A stretch of 64,000 nt of DNA. Source: Gammaproteobacteria bacterium. Its GTDB lineage: Bacteria; Pseudomonadota; Gammaproteobacteria; UBA6429; Thiohalophilaceae. The notes below the pieces were generated by a model. That model had not been told where the DNA came from. It searched no databases and saw only the letters and a list, made by a program, of their open reading frames with translations. The position numbers and the translations under genes were made by a program. This document shows positions 9,230 through 17,468 of this stretch, piece by piece. The stretch spans positions 1 to 64,000 of the forward strand of contig JAFLJQ010000256.1 in the NCBI GenBank assembly GCA_022712915.1. Reading direction: 5' to 3'. How positions within the stretch are numbered: position 1 is the stretch's first letter; every line of letters begins with the position of its first letter.

Positions 9230-10744
9230 GTGTTGAAGCCCGATCTATTGAAAAATTCTCAGAGTCTATTTTATTTTGCATTAGTCGTGACTCTGGTTAT
9301 ACGTCTTTTCATTGCATCTTACCTCCCTCTTATTGGTGATGAGGCCTATTTTATTTTATGGGCCCAAAATCTTGATTATGGCTATTACGACCACACCCCG
9401 ATGGTGGCCTGGCTATTATCGGCATTTTTGTCGGTTAGTGACCATCCTGTCTGGTTGCGACTGCCGGCTATTTTGAGCCCAACACTGATTGGCTGGGTTA
9501 TTTATCGCTTGTTACGCAACAGATATCCCGATACCGCAGCCTATGCGGCTATCTTTTATTTATTGATACCGGTCAATGTTGTAGGGGTTCTTATCTTAAC
9601 GGATACCCCGCTTGTACTCTGGTCATTTTTATCTGTGCTGGCCTTTTATAAGGCCCAGCGTGGGGATCGTTATATCTGGTATGTCCTGGCGGGTCTGTTT
9701 TTAGGTCTGGCTTTTTATTCTAAGTATTTTGCCGCCTTGCTGGGTTTCTCATATCTGTTTTATTTGCTGTTATTTGTTCGACGTGGCTGGCAGCCATACA
9801 TTGGTTTAATGTGGTTACTAGCGGCCTGCCTGCCCTTTGTGATCTTGAACATGGTATGGAATTATTACAATTGTTGGGATAATTATCTTTTCAATTTTTT
9901 TAATCGCACCCAGGGTACACATCGGTCTGCTGCTACGCTAATTGAATACTTTGCGTGGTTGCTTTATGTGATGACTCCCCCCGTTATCTATTATTTTGTT
10001 AAGCAGCATCGACATGTTTGGTTGCAACTGAAGAAAAATGAGTTTGCAGTATTTGCGGCATTGTTTTTTCTGCCCATTTTGTTGTTTCTCCTGATCGCCA
10101 CATGGAAGAGTATTGGTTTGCATTGGCTATTGAGCTTCCTGCCAATGTTGGCCTTGAGTATGGCGATTATATTGAATGCTGATCAGCTTCGTCGTTGTTG
10201 TTATTTTATTTTTTCCTTTAGCCTGTTGCATGTGATCGGCTTAGCTATTTTACTTTCTTTGTCTCCCGGAATTTTTCGTCATAGCGATAGTTTTCATAGA
10301 AGTGTTGTTTTGGGATTTGAATTAAAGGAGATTTTGGCACAATTTGAGCCTTATCTGGATGATTATTCTCTGGCTACGCTAAGTTATTCAAAATCGGCCT
10401 TGTTGGGCTATGCTCAAAAAAAGAATGTCATGGTCGTGGGGGTGGGCTCTTACCATGGGCGACAGGACGATATACGGACTGACTTTAGAAAAATGCACGA
10501 TAAGAATATACTCATCTTTAGTCATTCTTTGGCTATAAAAGACTATGGCCGTTATTTTACGAAATATGAAGTTCGCCCACTGATTATTAAGGGGTTCACA
10601 TTTTATTATGCTTTGGGGCAGGGCTTTGATTATCCCCGCTATAGTGATGAAGTACTGATGAAGGTTCTTGATTCTTATTATGATATTCCAGATTGGCTGC
10701 CGGTTGGCTCTTGTCATATGTATGAGCGTTATATTTTTGGTTGA
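9230..10744 (+). CDS. Glycosyltransferase family 39 (PMT/ArnT-like) membrane protein
   Basis: This is a polytopic membrane glycosyltransferase of about 504 residues that would use a polyprenyl-phosphate-linked sugar on the periplasmic side. The first periplasmic loop contains LIGDEAYFILWAQNLDYGYY, with the catalytic acidic residues and the YDHTPMVAW pattern of family 39. Around ten hydrophobic segments follow, then a soluble C-terminal domain. The start is uncertain: GTG at 9230 sits directly on a strong AGGGGG site, and TTG at 9233 is equally possible. The acceptor (lipid A, protein or another glycan) is unknown. The gene interrupts the usual holC-valS linkage. Confidence 0.8.
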   Translation: MLKPDLLKNSQSLFYFALVVTLVIRLFIASYLPLIGDEAYFILWAQNLDYGYYDHTPMVAWLLSAFLSVSDHPVWLRLPAILSPTLIGWVIYRLLRNRYPDTAAYAAIFYLLIPVNVVGVLILTDTPLVLWSFLSVLAFYKAQRGDRYIWYVLAGLFLGLAFYSKYFAALLGFSYLFYLLLFVRRGWQPYIGLMWLLAACLPFVILNMVWNYYNCWDNYLFNFFNRTQGTHRSAATLIEYFAWLLYVMTPPVIYYFVKQHRHVWLQLKKNEFAVFAALFFLPILLFLLIATWKSIGLHWLLSFLPMLALSMAIILNADQLRRCCYFIFSFSLLHVIGLAILLSLSPGIFRHSDSFHRSVVLGFELKEILAQFEPYLDDYSLATLSYSKSALLGYAQKKNVMVVGVGSYHGRQDDIRTDFRKMHDKNILIFSHSLAIKDYGRYFTKYEVRPLIIKGFTFYYALGQGFDYPRYSDEVLMKVLDSYYDIPDWLPVGSCHMYERYIFG

Positions 10745-10858
10745 TATGGATTAAAATCGTTTGGGATGTTCCTATTCATTCAACCGGGTGAATGATGGCA
10801 AGATGTCATAAGGAGAATATGGCTTCGCAGCACAGCCAGTGCCGCATGAGTGACTTAA

Positions 10859-11254
10859 TCAGAGTTTGCCGGGATCATTTTGGGGGTTACTGTGCTGCTC
10901 GATGTAGTCTTTTATTTTCTGTTTTAATTCAAGCTCAAGCTGCTGGGTAAATTGCAGCAATTTTTCGTGCATTTCAGTTTCAAGCTGGGCTTGCAAGGTG
11001 CTGAGTGCATCGGCTGAAGGGACTGAGCCCGAGTCTGAATCCTCAGTTGTGGAATGGCGCTTGCCCGGTACAATAACGTTTTCTAGCACCGGCACTTTGG
11101 TCGTCATTTTCAACGATTGGGCACTGGCCTGGTTAATACTTTTGCGCGCCTGACTGAGTTTTGTTTCACTGGTGGCAAGCAGGTTCTTGATGGACTCAAG
11201 TGCTTTAACCATGTTTTCATTGTCGTCTAGGGATTTATCTGTGTCATCTGTCAT
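10859..11254 (-). CDS. Small hypothetical coiled-coil protein downstream of holC
   Basis: The 131-residue product is hydrophilic with no signal or membrane segment. Residues ~15-50 and ~85-125 are rich in Leu, Gln, Glu and Lys in heptad-like order and should form helices or coiled coils, separated by a Ser/Asp-rich linker. It begins 9 bases after holC and shares its strand, so it belongs to the pepA-holC operon. Unnamed genes of similar size follow holC in several sulfur-oxidising gammaproteobacteria as far as I recall. I do not recognise a function. Confidence 0.65.
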   Translation of the reverse strand: MTDDTDKSLDDNENMVKALESIKNLLATSETKLSQARKSINQASAQSLKMTTKVPVLENVIVPGKRHSTTEDSDSGSVPSADALSTLQAQLETEMHEKLLQFTQQLELELKQKIKDYIEQHSNPQNDPGKL

Positions 11255-11263
11255 AGGGCGAGT

Positions 11264-11695
11264 TTAGCCAGAGAGCTTATGGGTTTCTATGGTATAACCC
11301 CGGTCACGATAGTATTTGTAACGGTCGCGTGCTTTTTGGCGGGTGGTTTCATCACCTGTGACGAGTTCAATAATACGCTCGAAGCGGCTACAAAAGGTCG
11401 GCACCTCGTCAGCCAGATTGATCAGCACATCGGTGGTATGTTCGGGGTCATGACCATGGCCAATGAGTATGGGCGTTTCGGCAGATTCGGCCGTGTCATA
11501 AAGGCAATGTGGTAGGAAACTTCTGTCCTGGTAGACCCACATGAACTGATCCAGTTGTTCGCTGTCTTGCTGGGTGTTGGTATGGATGTAGATCTGATGT
11601 TGTTTGCTGTAGGCCTTATCGGCCAGACGGCAGGCCAGTTGGGTTTGGGCCTGTATGTGGTTATTCTCCAGTACATAAAAGTCGATGCGAGTCAT
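11264..11695 (-). CDS. holC: DNA polymerase III chi subunit
   Basis: The chi subunit links the polymerase III clamp loader (through psi) to single-stranded DNA-binding protein. The 143-residue length matches E. coli HolC (147). Family features are MTRIDFYVLE at the start, ACRLADKAYSKQHQIYI, LDQFMWVYQDRSFLPH and the closing block RDRYKYYRDRGYTIETH. It starts one base after the pepA stop, so the two are translationally coupled, an arrangement conserved across gammaproteobacteria. Confidence 0.93.
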   Translation of the reverse strand: MTRIDFYVLENNHIQAQTQLACRLADKAYSKQHQIYIHTNTQQDSEQLDQFMWVYQDRSFLPHCLYDTAESAETPILIGHGHDPEHTTDVLINLADEVPTFCSRFERIIELVTGDETTRQKARDRYKYYRDRGYTIETHKLSG

Positions 11696-13183
11696 TTATT
11701 TACAACGATCCAGAAGATATTGACTCAGAAGTGCTACCGGACGGCCTGTTGCGCCTTTGTTATTGCCTGATTCCCAGGCCACACCGGCGATGTCCAGGTG
11801 TGCCCATTTGAGTTTTTTGGCAAAACGGGACAGGAAGCAGGCTGCCGTGATGGTGCCTGCACCCGGCCCGCCGATGTTAGCTATGTCAGCAAAGTTACTC
11901 TTGAGCTGCTCCTGGTAGTCTTCCCAAAGTGGCAGTTGCCAGACACGGTCGCAACTGGTGTTGGCGGCTTGTTTGATATCATCAATTAACTCATCATTGT
12001 TGCCTAACAGGCCGGCCGGGTGTTTACCCAGGGCCACGACGCAGGCACCGGTCAGGGTGGCCACATCAATTACTGAGGCAGGCTTGAATTTTTCACTATA
12101 GGTCAGGGCATCGCACAGGATCAGGCGGCCTTCAGCATCGGTATTGAGGATCTCGATGGTCTGCCCCGACATGCTGGTGACCACATCGCCAGGTTTGTTG
12201 GCGTTGCCGTCGGGCAGGTTTTCACAACTGGGCACAATGGCAACCACATTCAACTTAGGTTGCAGTTCGGCTATGGTTTTCATGGTGCCGAGTACGCTGG
12301 CTGCCCCACACATGTCAAATTTCATTTCGTCCATGGCCTGACCGGGTTTGATGGATATGCCGCCGGAGTCAAAGGTAATACCTTTACCAATCAACACATG
12401 GGGTGGCTCATTCTTGTCTGCACCAGTATATTCCAGCATGATAAGCTTGGGTGCTTCACGACTGCCCTTGGCGACGGACAGAAATGATCCCATAGCGAGT
12501 TTTTCCATGTCCTTTTGTTCGAGGATGGTGGCCTTTATGTTCTTATAGTCGCTTGCAATCTGTGCGGCCTGTCTGGCGAGATAAGTTGGGGTACAAATAT
12601 TACCCGGCAGGTTACCCAGTTCTCTGGCCAGGTTGACGCCAAGCCCAATGGCATTGCCCTCGTGTAAAGCCTGCTGGGCTGAAGAGGAAGTCGACTCTGC
12701 CTGGTGAATGGTGATGGTCTTCAATGGGTGTGCCGGTGGCAGCTTTTCAGCCTTGGTGTGATCGAAACGGTATTGGACATAATGACCTGCCTCGGCAATT
12801 TGACGCGTTTTACGATGGCTGCCCATATTTGGTACATCCAGTTCTGTCAGGCAGATCAGCACCGATTGACTGGCTGAGCCATTAAGGAACTTGAGTGCTG
12901 CGTGAGTGATTTTTCGATATTGGCTGGTGGTGAGCTCGTCTTTTTTACCGCAGCCGACCATTAAGACCCGTTTGGCGGTAATGCCCTCGACTTGATGTAG
13001 TAACAGCGTCTGGCCTGTTTTGCCTTCAATATCCCCCTCATCCACCAGTTTTGCCAAAAAGCCCTGGCTTGCGGAATTCAATTGCTGGGCGCTTGAAGTC
13101 AATTCACCGTCCTCATATACACCGACCACAATACAATCTGCTGTGACGAGTTGGGGATTTTGACTTTCAAGTGAAAATTCCAT
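11696..13183 (-). CDS. pepA: Cytosol leucyl aminopeptidase (M17)
   Basis: This manganese/zinc aminopeptidase removes N-terminal residues, especially Leu, from peptides and forms hexamers. The C-terminal catalytic domain has the M17 signature NTDAEGRL near residue 345 and metal ligands in GKGITFDSGG and KFDMCGAA. The 495-residue length is typical (503 in E. coli). E. coli PepA also binds DNA at cer and carAB sites; that function cannot be judged here. It heads the pepA-holC operon, divergent from lptFG with a 146-base shared promoter region. Confidence 0.96.
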   Translation of the reverse strand: MEFSLESQNPQLVTADCIVVGVYEDGELTSSAQQLNSASQGFLAKLVDEGDIEGKTGQTLLLHQVEGITAKRVLMVGCGKKDELTTSQYRKITHAALKFLNGSASQSVLICLTELDVPNMGSHRKTRQIAEAGHYVQYRFDHTKAEKLPPAHPLKTITIHQAESTSSSAQQALHEGNAIGLGVNLARELGNLPGNICTPTYLARQAAQIASDYKNIKATILEQKDMEKLAMGSFLSVAKGSREAPKLIMLEYTGADKNEPPHVLIGKGITFDSGGISIKPGQAMDEMKFDMCGAASVLGTMKTIAELQPKLNVVAIVPSCENLPDGNANKPGDVVTSMSGQTIEILNTDAEGRLILCDALTYSEKFKPASVIDVATLTGACVVALGKHPAGLLGNNDELIDDIKQAANTSCDRVWQLPLWEDYQEQLKSNFADIANIGGPGAGTITAACFLSRFAKKLKWAHLDIAGVAWESGNNKGATGRPVALLSQYLLDRCK

Positions 13184-13329
13184 GCATGCTCCATAAGGTT
13201 ATTTGGTTTGAGGATGGTTTTGCCTGTTTAATCGAGTTTGCTAGGCAGGTTTATATAATGGTATTACAATTACCAGATGATGGATAGCACCCGCCAGATC
13301 CAATGCAAATAGAGTTGGTTTGAGATAAC

Positions 13330-14418
13330 TTGTTTCTTATAAATAAATACTTGATAAAGGAAGTTTTTTCATCTTTTTTAGGGGTGGTATCAGTGCTGTT
13401 TCTGATTTTAATCAGCGGCCAGTTGGTTGCCCTTTATTCACAGGTGGCTTCTGGAGCCATGTCCGTCGATACTATCCTGATTCTCCTGGGTTTAAAGAGT
13501 CTCAGTAACATGACCATTGTTCTACCGCTGGCCTTTTATCTGGCGGTGTTACTCGCCTTTAGCCGTTTGTATCGTGATAATGAAATGGCGGTATTGGCTG
13601 CTTGTGGCATTGGACAGTTTCGATTACTGAATCCTGTGTTGCGAATTACGTTGTTTTTTGCTTTGCTCATGGGGGGACTTACCTTGTATTTGTCACCCTG
13701 GTCGCTTGATAAGGCTAGGCAGTTGATTCAACAATCAGAGTCGCGCACAGATATACAGGCCATTGGTACAGGAAAGTTTCGTGAAACGCCGAGTGGTGAA
13801 GGGGTCATCTATGTTGAAGAAACCAAGGAGGATTCTGGCAAGTTGCAGAATGTTTTTATCAAGCAAAGCAAAGGTAATTCAAATTCCATTATTTCTTCTG
13901 CAGCAGGTTATCAACAAACAAATGAAAAGACCGGTATTCGTTTTTTGATTCTTGAAAATGGTTATCGCTATGATGGTCAGCCGGGTGATGGTGAATATGT
14001 TGTGACTCGTTTCAAGAAACATGGTATTCGATTAACCGATCAGGAACTTTTATCGGCCAATCGAAGACGTAAAGAACTCTCAACGATGGAACTCTGGAAC
14101 AGATGGCAGCGACACGATGTTGCTGAGTTTCAATGGCGTATCTCAACGGTATTGCTCTGTATTATTTTGCCTATCATGGCTCTGCCCTTAAGCAAAACCT
14201 CTGCCCGGCAGGGACGATATACCAAGGTTGGGCTCGCATTATTAATTTACATTATTTATACGAATCTTCTCAATGCCTCACGTGTTTGGGTTGAGCGCGG
14301 CGAGATACCTTATGCCATTGGCCTTTGGTGGGTACACGGCATTATGTTTTTAATTGCTGTTTCATTTTATATTCAGCCTCGATTTATAAAAACATTGTTT
14401 TTTAAACGTAGGTTGTGA
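13330..14418 (+). CDS. lptF: LPS export ABC transporter permease LptF
   Basis: LptF forms, with LptG and the LptB ATPase, the inner-membrane complex that extracts lipopolysaccharide and passes it to LptC. The 362 residues show the YjgP/YjgQ layout: three N-terminal membrane helices, a large periplasmic beta-jellyroll (~120-250) and three C-terminal helices. NKYLIKEVFSSF at the start and RLYRDNEMAVLAACGIG on the coupling loop are family landmarks. The start is TTG; no better codon precedes it. lptG follows after 17 bases. Confidence 0.93.
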   Translation: MFLINKYLIKEVFSSFLGVVSVLFLILISGQLVALYSQVASGAMSVDTILILLGLKSLSNMTIVLPLAFYLAVLLAFSRLYRDNEMAVLAACGIGQFRLLNPVLRITLFFALLMGGLTLYLSPWSLDKARQLIQQSESRTDIQAIGTGKFRETPSGEGVIYVEETKEDSGKLQNVFIKQSKGNSNSIISSAAGYQQTNEKTGIRFLILENGYRYDGQPGDGEYVVTRFKKHGIRLTDQELLSANRRRKELSTMELWNRWQRHDVAEFQWRISTVLLCIILPIMALPLSKTSARQGRYTKVGLALLIYIIYTNLLNASRVWVERGEIPYAIGLWWVHGIMFLIAVSFYIQPRFIKTLFFKRRL

Positions 14419-14435
14419 ACGGACTTATATAATAA

Positions 14436-15500
14436 ATGCGTATACTCGATCGTTACATAGGTAAATCAGTTATCAGTGGTGTTTTCTCAGTGCTGTTTGT
14501 TTTTCTTATCCTGAATGCTTTGGTGGGCTTTGCCGGACAGTCTCATGTGATTGGTCAGGCAGACTATACTATGTGGCATGCACTTAGTTATGTCTTGCTG
14601 CGTATGCCTCAACAGATTTATGAATTGTTTCCTATGATCGTCTTACTGGGAACCATGCTGGGTTTAGGTGGACTGGCCAATAGCAGTGAGTTGATTGTTA
14701 TACGTGCCGCTGGGGTTTCGATGTGGCAATTTATTATCTCGATTTCAAAGACAGCCTTCCTGATTATAGTGCTTGCCATCTTTATCGGGGAGGTCATTGC
14801 TCCTCCCGCAGTTCAGTATGCAAAGCTGCAACGTGTCAAGGCGTTATCACGGCAAATCACCTTGAATACAGATTATGGTCTTTGGGTGCGTGATGGTGAT
14901 TCTTATGTCAATGTCCGACGTGTGGAGACCGACGGTACATTAACGGGTATTACACTTTATACATTCGATGGGCACAATGAGCTCAAGGGTCTGACTAAAG
15001 CAGCCAAGGCAAATTATGATGGAGAAAACTGGTTTTTATCCAAAGTAACTCAAACCAGTTTTAGTAAACATGGTTTGACGGTAACAAAAAATAAAAGACA
15101 GAAGTGGTTAACTTTGTTGAGTCCTAATCTGGTCAGTGTGGTGTCGGTTTCACCCGAAAATCTGGCTATCTGGAAATTGAGCAGTTATATTGATTATCTT
15201 GAAGAAAATGGCCTGGATAGTTCTACCTATAGGCTTTCCTTCTGGACTAAAGTATTTATGCCGATCACGATCGGTACTATGATTCTGATTGCGATACCTT
15301 TTATTATGGGTTCCTTACGACATACCGGTGTAGGGCAAAGAATACTGATTGGTTTTTTGGGCGGTTTGGCATTTTATATGGTGAATCGATTATCGGGTCA
15401 AATGGGCATTGTTTATGGTTTGCCGCCGATACTGAGTGCAGGTTTGCCGACTGTACTGGTTTTGATCTGGAGTGTTTACATTTTGCGACGATTCAAGTAG
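14436..15500 (+). CDS. lptG: LPS export ABC transporter permease LptG
   Basis: This is the partner permease of LptF for lipopolysaccharide export. At 354 residues it has the same six-helix plus periplasmic-domain layout, beginning MRILDRYIGKSVISG as in other LptG proteins. The coupling-helix stretch GGLANSSELIVIRAAGVSMWQ matches the family, and the last helices end LVLIWSVYILRRF. It forms a two-gene operon with lptF, convergent with the RDD gene 11 bases downstream. Confidence 0.94.
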   Translation: MRILDRYIGKSVISGVFSVLFVFLILNALVGFAGQSHVIGQADYTMWHALSYVLLRMPQQIYELFPMIVLLGTMLGLGGLANSSELIVIRAAGVSMWQFIISISKTAFLIIVLAIFIGEVIAPPAVQYAKLQRVKALSRQITLNTDYGLWVRDGDSYVNVRRVETDGTLTGITLYTFDGHNELKGLTKAAKANYDGENWFLSKVTQTSFSKHGLTVTKNKRQKWLTLLSPNLVSVVSVSPENLAIWKLSSYIDYLEENGLDSSTYRLSFWTKVFMPITIGTMILIAIPFIMGSLRHTGVGQRILIGFLGGLAFYMVNRLSGQMGIVYGLPPILSAGLPTVLVLIWSVYILRRFK

Positions 15501-15511
15501 CAAATTAGTTG

Positions 15512-16027
15512 TTATTGTTTCATTACCATGAATGTACCTGAGAGTTTGTCTCGCCATGAGTTTTCCCAGTGATCGATGACTAGCCAGATACAAGCAATGA
15601 CCAGTAGCCAGGCAGGACTGAGGGCGAGTATCCAGTCAGTAAAATAGTTTGCCTGAATTTTTTCGGGGACAAATTGCCGGATCAGGCCGAGGGTCAGAAT
15701 TCCCCATGCGGGCAAACTGCTGAGAAATCGAATTAAGGCCTGTTTCCAGGTAATTGCGCTGCCATCCTTCTGTTTGATTCGGATGTGCCAGACATGCATA
15801 CCCAGAGTTTGTCCTCCATGAACCCAGAAGCTCGCATAGAACAGAAAACAGACTGTCAGCAAGTAAAGACTTAGTAGTGGGCTATTGGGTTTGATAATAC
15901 CGGCATGGGTCAAGGGTATTGTAATGGCCGATGCAATCAGTAATACGGCTATAAGCAGTAGGCCATCATAGATTAATGAGATAAGTTGGCGCAAGGCACT
16001 GGCTTTTTCAGTTTCGATCATGCTCAT
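15512..16027 (-). CDS. RDD-family membrane protein
   Basis: This 171-residue inner-membrane protein has about four hydrophobic segments. It shows the RDD layout: an R-x-x-x-x-x-x-D pattern in the first helix (LRQLISLIYDGLLL), a central W-x-H-G-G-Q-T-L-G-M turn and a final WRDKLSGT motif. RDD genes commonly sit beside lptFG in gammaproteobacteria, as here. Some RDD proteins act in Na+/H+ exchange, but the usual function is unknown. It runs convergent to lptG and divergent from the DUF2173-like cluster. Confidence 0.85.
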   Translation of the reverse strand: MSMIETEKASALRQLISLIYDGLLLIAVLLIASAITIPLTHAGIIKPNSPLLSLYLLTVCFLFYASFWVHGGQTLGMHVWHIRIKQKDGSAITWKQALIRFLSSLPAWGILTLGLIRQFVPEKIQANYFTDWILALSPAWLLVIACIWLVIDHWENSWRDKLSGTFMVMKQ

Positions 16028-16058
16028 GATTGATTCTTGTCGTTATCAGGACTATATA

Positions 16059-16088
16059 TTGACATTGTACATGTATTAATCATAGATA
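16059..16088 (+). promoter_or_regulatory. Candidate sigma-70 promoter for the DUF2173-like cluster
   Basis: A perfect -35 hexamer TTGACA at 16059-16064 is followed 18 bases later by TAGATA, a fair -10 match, about 50 bases before the first DUF2173-like start codon. A short TGTACATGTA palindrome lies in the spacer and could be an operator. This is a visual call only. Confidence 0.45.
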
Positions 16089-16136
16089 AGAAATTTTGGG
16101 TGTAGATATTTTACGGTCATATACAAATGAGGGACT

Positions 16137-16493
16137 ATGAGTATTATAAATGAATTGGCCACTATGCCAGGTGTGATTGCTGCTGGAGAATATTCTTATC
16201 GGGGTGATCGGTTTTCCTATGAGGGGCAACTGGATGAGGAAAAAGCCCGTATGGCTTCAATTATGTGTCGTGCTACGACCATGGCGGTGCGTATGCAAAC
16301 CGACATGATGAAATCATTGAATGCCGATTGTGGCTGTGCGCCATCTCGTGGCTGGATCATTAAAGGTTCTAGTTTTAGTGTGTGTGTGGTGGCAAATATT
16401 TTTTGTTTTATTGACAGTGGCTCAGTATCTCTAAATGACATTGTTAAAATGATGCGCGACAAGGTGCCTAATCAGGATAGGCAGTTGGTTTAG
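16137..16493 (+). CDS. DUF2173/roadblock-like small protein 1
   Basis: This 118-residue cytosolic protein begins MSIINELATMPGVIAAGEYS and contains DRFSYEGQLDEEKARMASIMC, RGWIIKGSSFSVCVV and IFCFIDSG. The alternating strands and helices fit a roadblock/LC7 (profilin-like) fold, and I match it to the DUF2173 family, which is frequent in sulfur-oxidising and related proteobacteria. Roadblock proteins often dimerise and regulate small GTPases, but no MglA-type GTPase is in the window. It is first of three such genes in a row on the plus strand. The family call rests on memory of family sequences. Confidence 0.7.
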   Translation: MSIINELATMPGVIAAGEYSYRGDRFSYEGQLDEEKARMASIMCRATTMAVRMQTDMMKSLNADCGCAPSRGWIIKGSSFSVCVVANIFCFIDSGSVSLNDIVKMMRDKVPNQDRQLV

Positions 16494-16532
16494 AATCCTT
16501 GTGACTCAATATGGATTGCAGAGGATAAATAA

Positions 16533-16868
16533 ATGGCTGACCTGGAAAATTTACTAAAATTGGATAGTGCACGAGCGGCCTTTAAGTTTAGTGCCAAAGG
16601 TGAACTTGTCGATCACAAGATAGCCGAGGATAGCGGCTTGAATGAATCGGTACTCGATTTGTTATGCCATGTTTGTGTTGCGAATATGTCGATTGCCAGT
16701 ATGCAGGCATGTGGTTGGGAAAATATGACAGGGATTAAAGGTTTCTACCCCATCGAAGGTTTTACTTTGATTGGTTTTGACTGGACAGCTATTGCCAATA
16801 GTGAATATGGTGTGGTGTTGCCCAATGATAAAGTTAATTATGAGAAAGTCTATGCAGCATTGGCGTAA
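16533..16868 (+). CDS. DUF2173/roadblock-like small protein 2
   Basis: This is a 111-residue protein, 39 bases after the first. It is the most divergent of the three: it opens LENLLKLDSARAAFKFSAKGELV and ends with WTAIANSEYGVVLPNDKVNYEKVYAALA. The same strand-helix-strand order (short N-terminal helix, hairpin, long amphipathic helix with Cys residues, then strands) suggests the same fold. Its helix holds the unusual run LLCHVCVANMSIASMQACG with three cysteines. Function is unknown; it could pair with either neighbour as a heterodimer. Confidence 0.65.
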   Translation: MADLENLLKLDSARAAFKFSAKGELVDHKIAEDSGLNESVLDLLCHVCVANMSIASMQACGWENMTGIKGFYPIEGFTLIGFDWTAIANSEYGVVLPNDKVNYEKVYAALA

Positions 16869-17065
16869 GGATTTTTCCAAGAGTGCATTTTTTACCCCAA
16901 CGGGTAGCGAGGTCTGTAATAACGGTATCAGTCTGGCACTCAAATCGTTATGACTCTTAATTGCGGCGGTTCTTTGCTCTACCTTCTACGCTTATGCCGT
17001 CGTGTGTGCAGTGTTTGTTTGCGCTCATGAAAAAACACTGTTTTTGACGTATCCACAAGAGGGCT

Positions 17066-17404
17066 GTGGTGATGATTAAGCAATTGATGGCATTGGATGG
17101 GGTCATGGTGGTTTGCAATTTCCGCGATGATGGCTTGTTGGTGGAAGGGTATGGTGCATATAACACGGAACAACTGACGGGGTTGGCCAAGTTGGCACAT
17201 AGCTATAAGCGTATGGTGCAGGGCAATGCCGATCAACTGGCTATATTCACCCAGATTAACGGCTGGACGCCGCCAGGTGGCTGGATTGCACGGGGGCCAG
17301 AGATGACGGTGTGTAGTATGAGGAATACGGTCTGTGTGGTGAAAAATAGTGAGGGAGCACTGAACGAGGTTATGCAGGGGCTGTCCGAGGCTTCTCGCTG
17401 GTAG
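17066..17404 (+). CDS. DUF2173/roadblock-like small protein 3
   Basis: This 112-residue protein lies 197 bases downstream of the second. It reads MIKQLMALDGVMVVCNFRDD, then LVEGYGAYNTEQLTGLAKLAHSYKRMVQ, PPGGWIARGPEMTVCSM and NTVCVVKNSEGALNEVM. The block GGWIARGPEMTVC aligns with RGWIIKGSSFSVC of protein 1, so the two are clearly paralogues. The start is an ATG just inside a GTG-rich stretch; GTG at 17060 is an alternative two codons earlier. purL follows after 64 bases. Function is unknown. Confidence 0.7.
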   Translation: MVMIKQLMALDGVMVVCNFRDDGLLVEGYGAYNTEQLTGLAKLAHSYKRMVQGNADQLAIFTQINGWTPPGGWIARGPEMTVCSMRNTVCVVKNSEGALNEVMQGLSEASRW

Positions 17405-17468
17405 ATTAGGCCATCTTCCAGTATTATTCGGCCCCTCAATTGGTCGAATCACCCGATGGTAAACTAAT

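Noticed and set aside
10776-10795. Hairpin TCATTCA/TGAATGA after the GT39 gene
   Set aside because: The stem is short and lacks a T-run, so I did not call it a terminator.
17031-17045. AAAAAC/GTTTTT hairpin before the third DUF2173-like gene
   Set aside because: It is only A-T rich with a three-base loop and no GC stem, and it lies too close to the next gene to be a convincing terminator.
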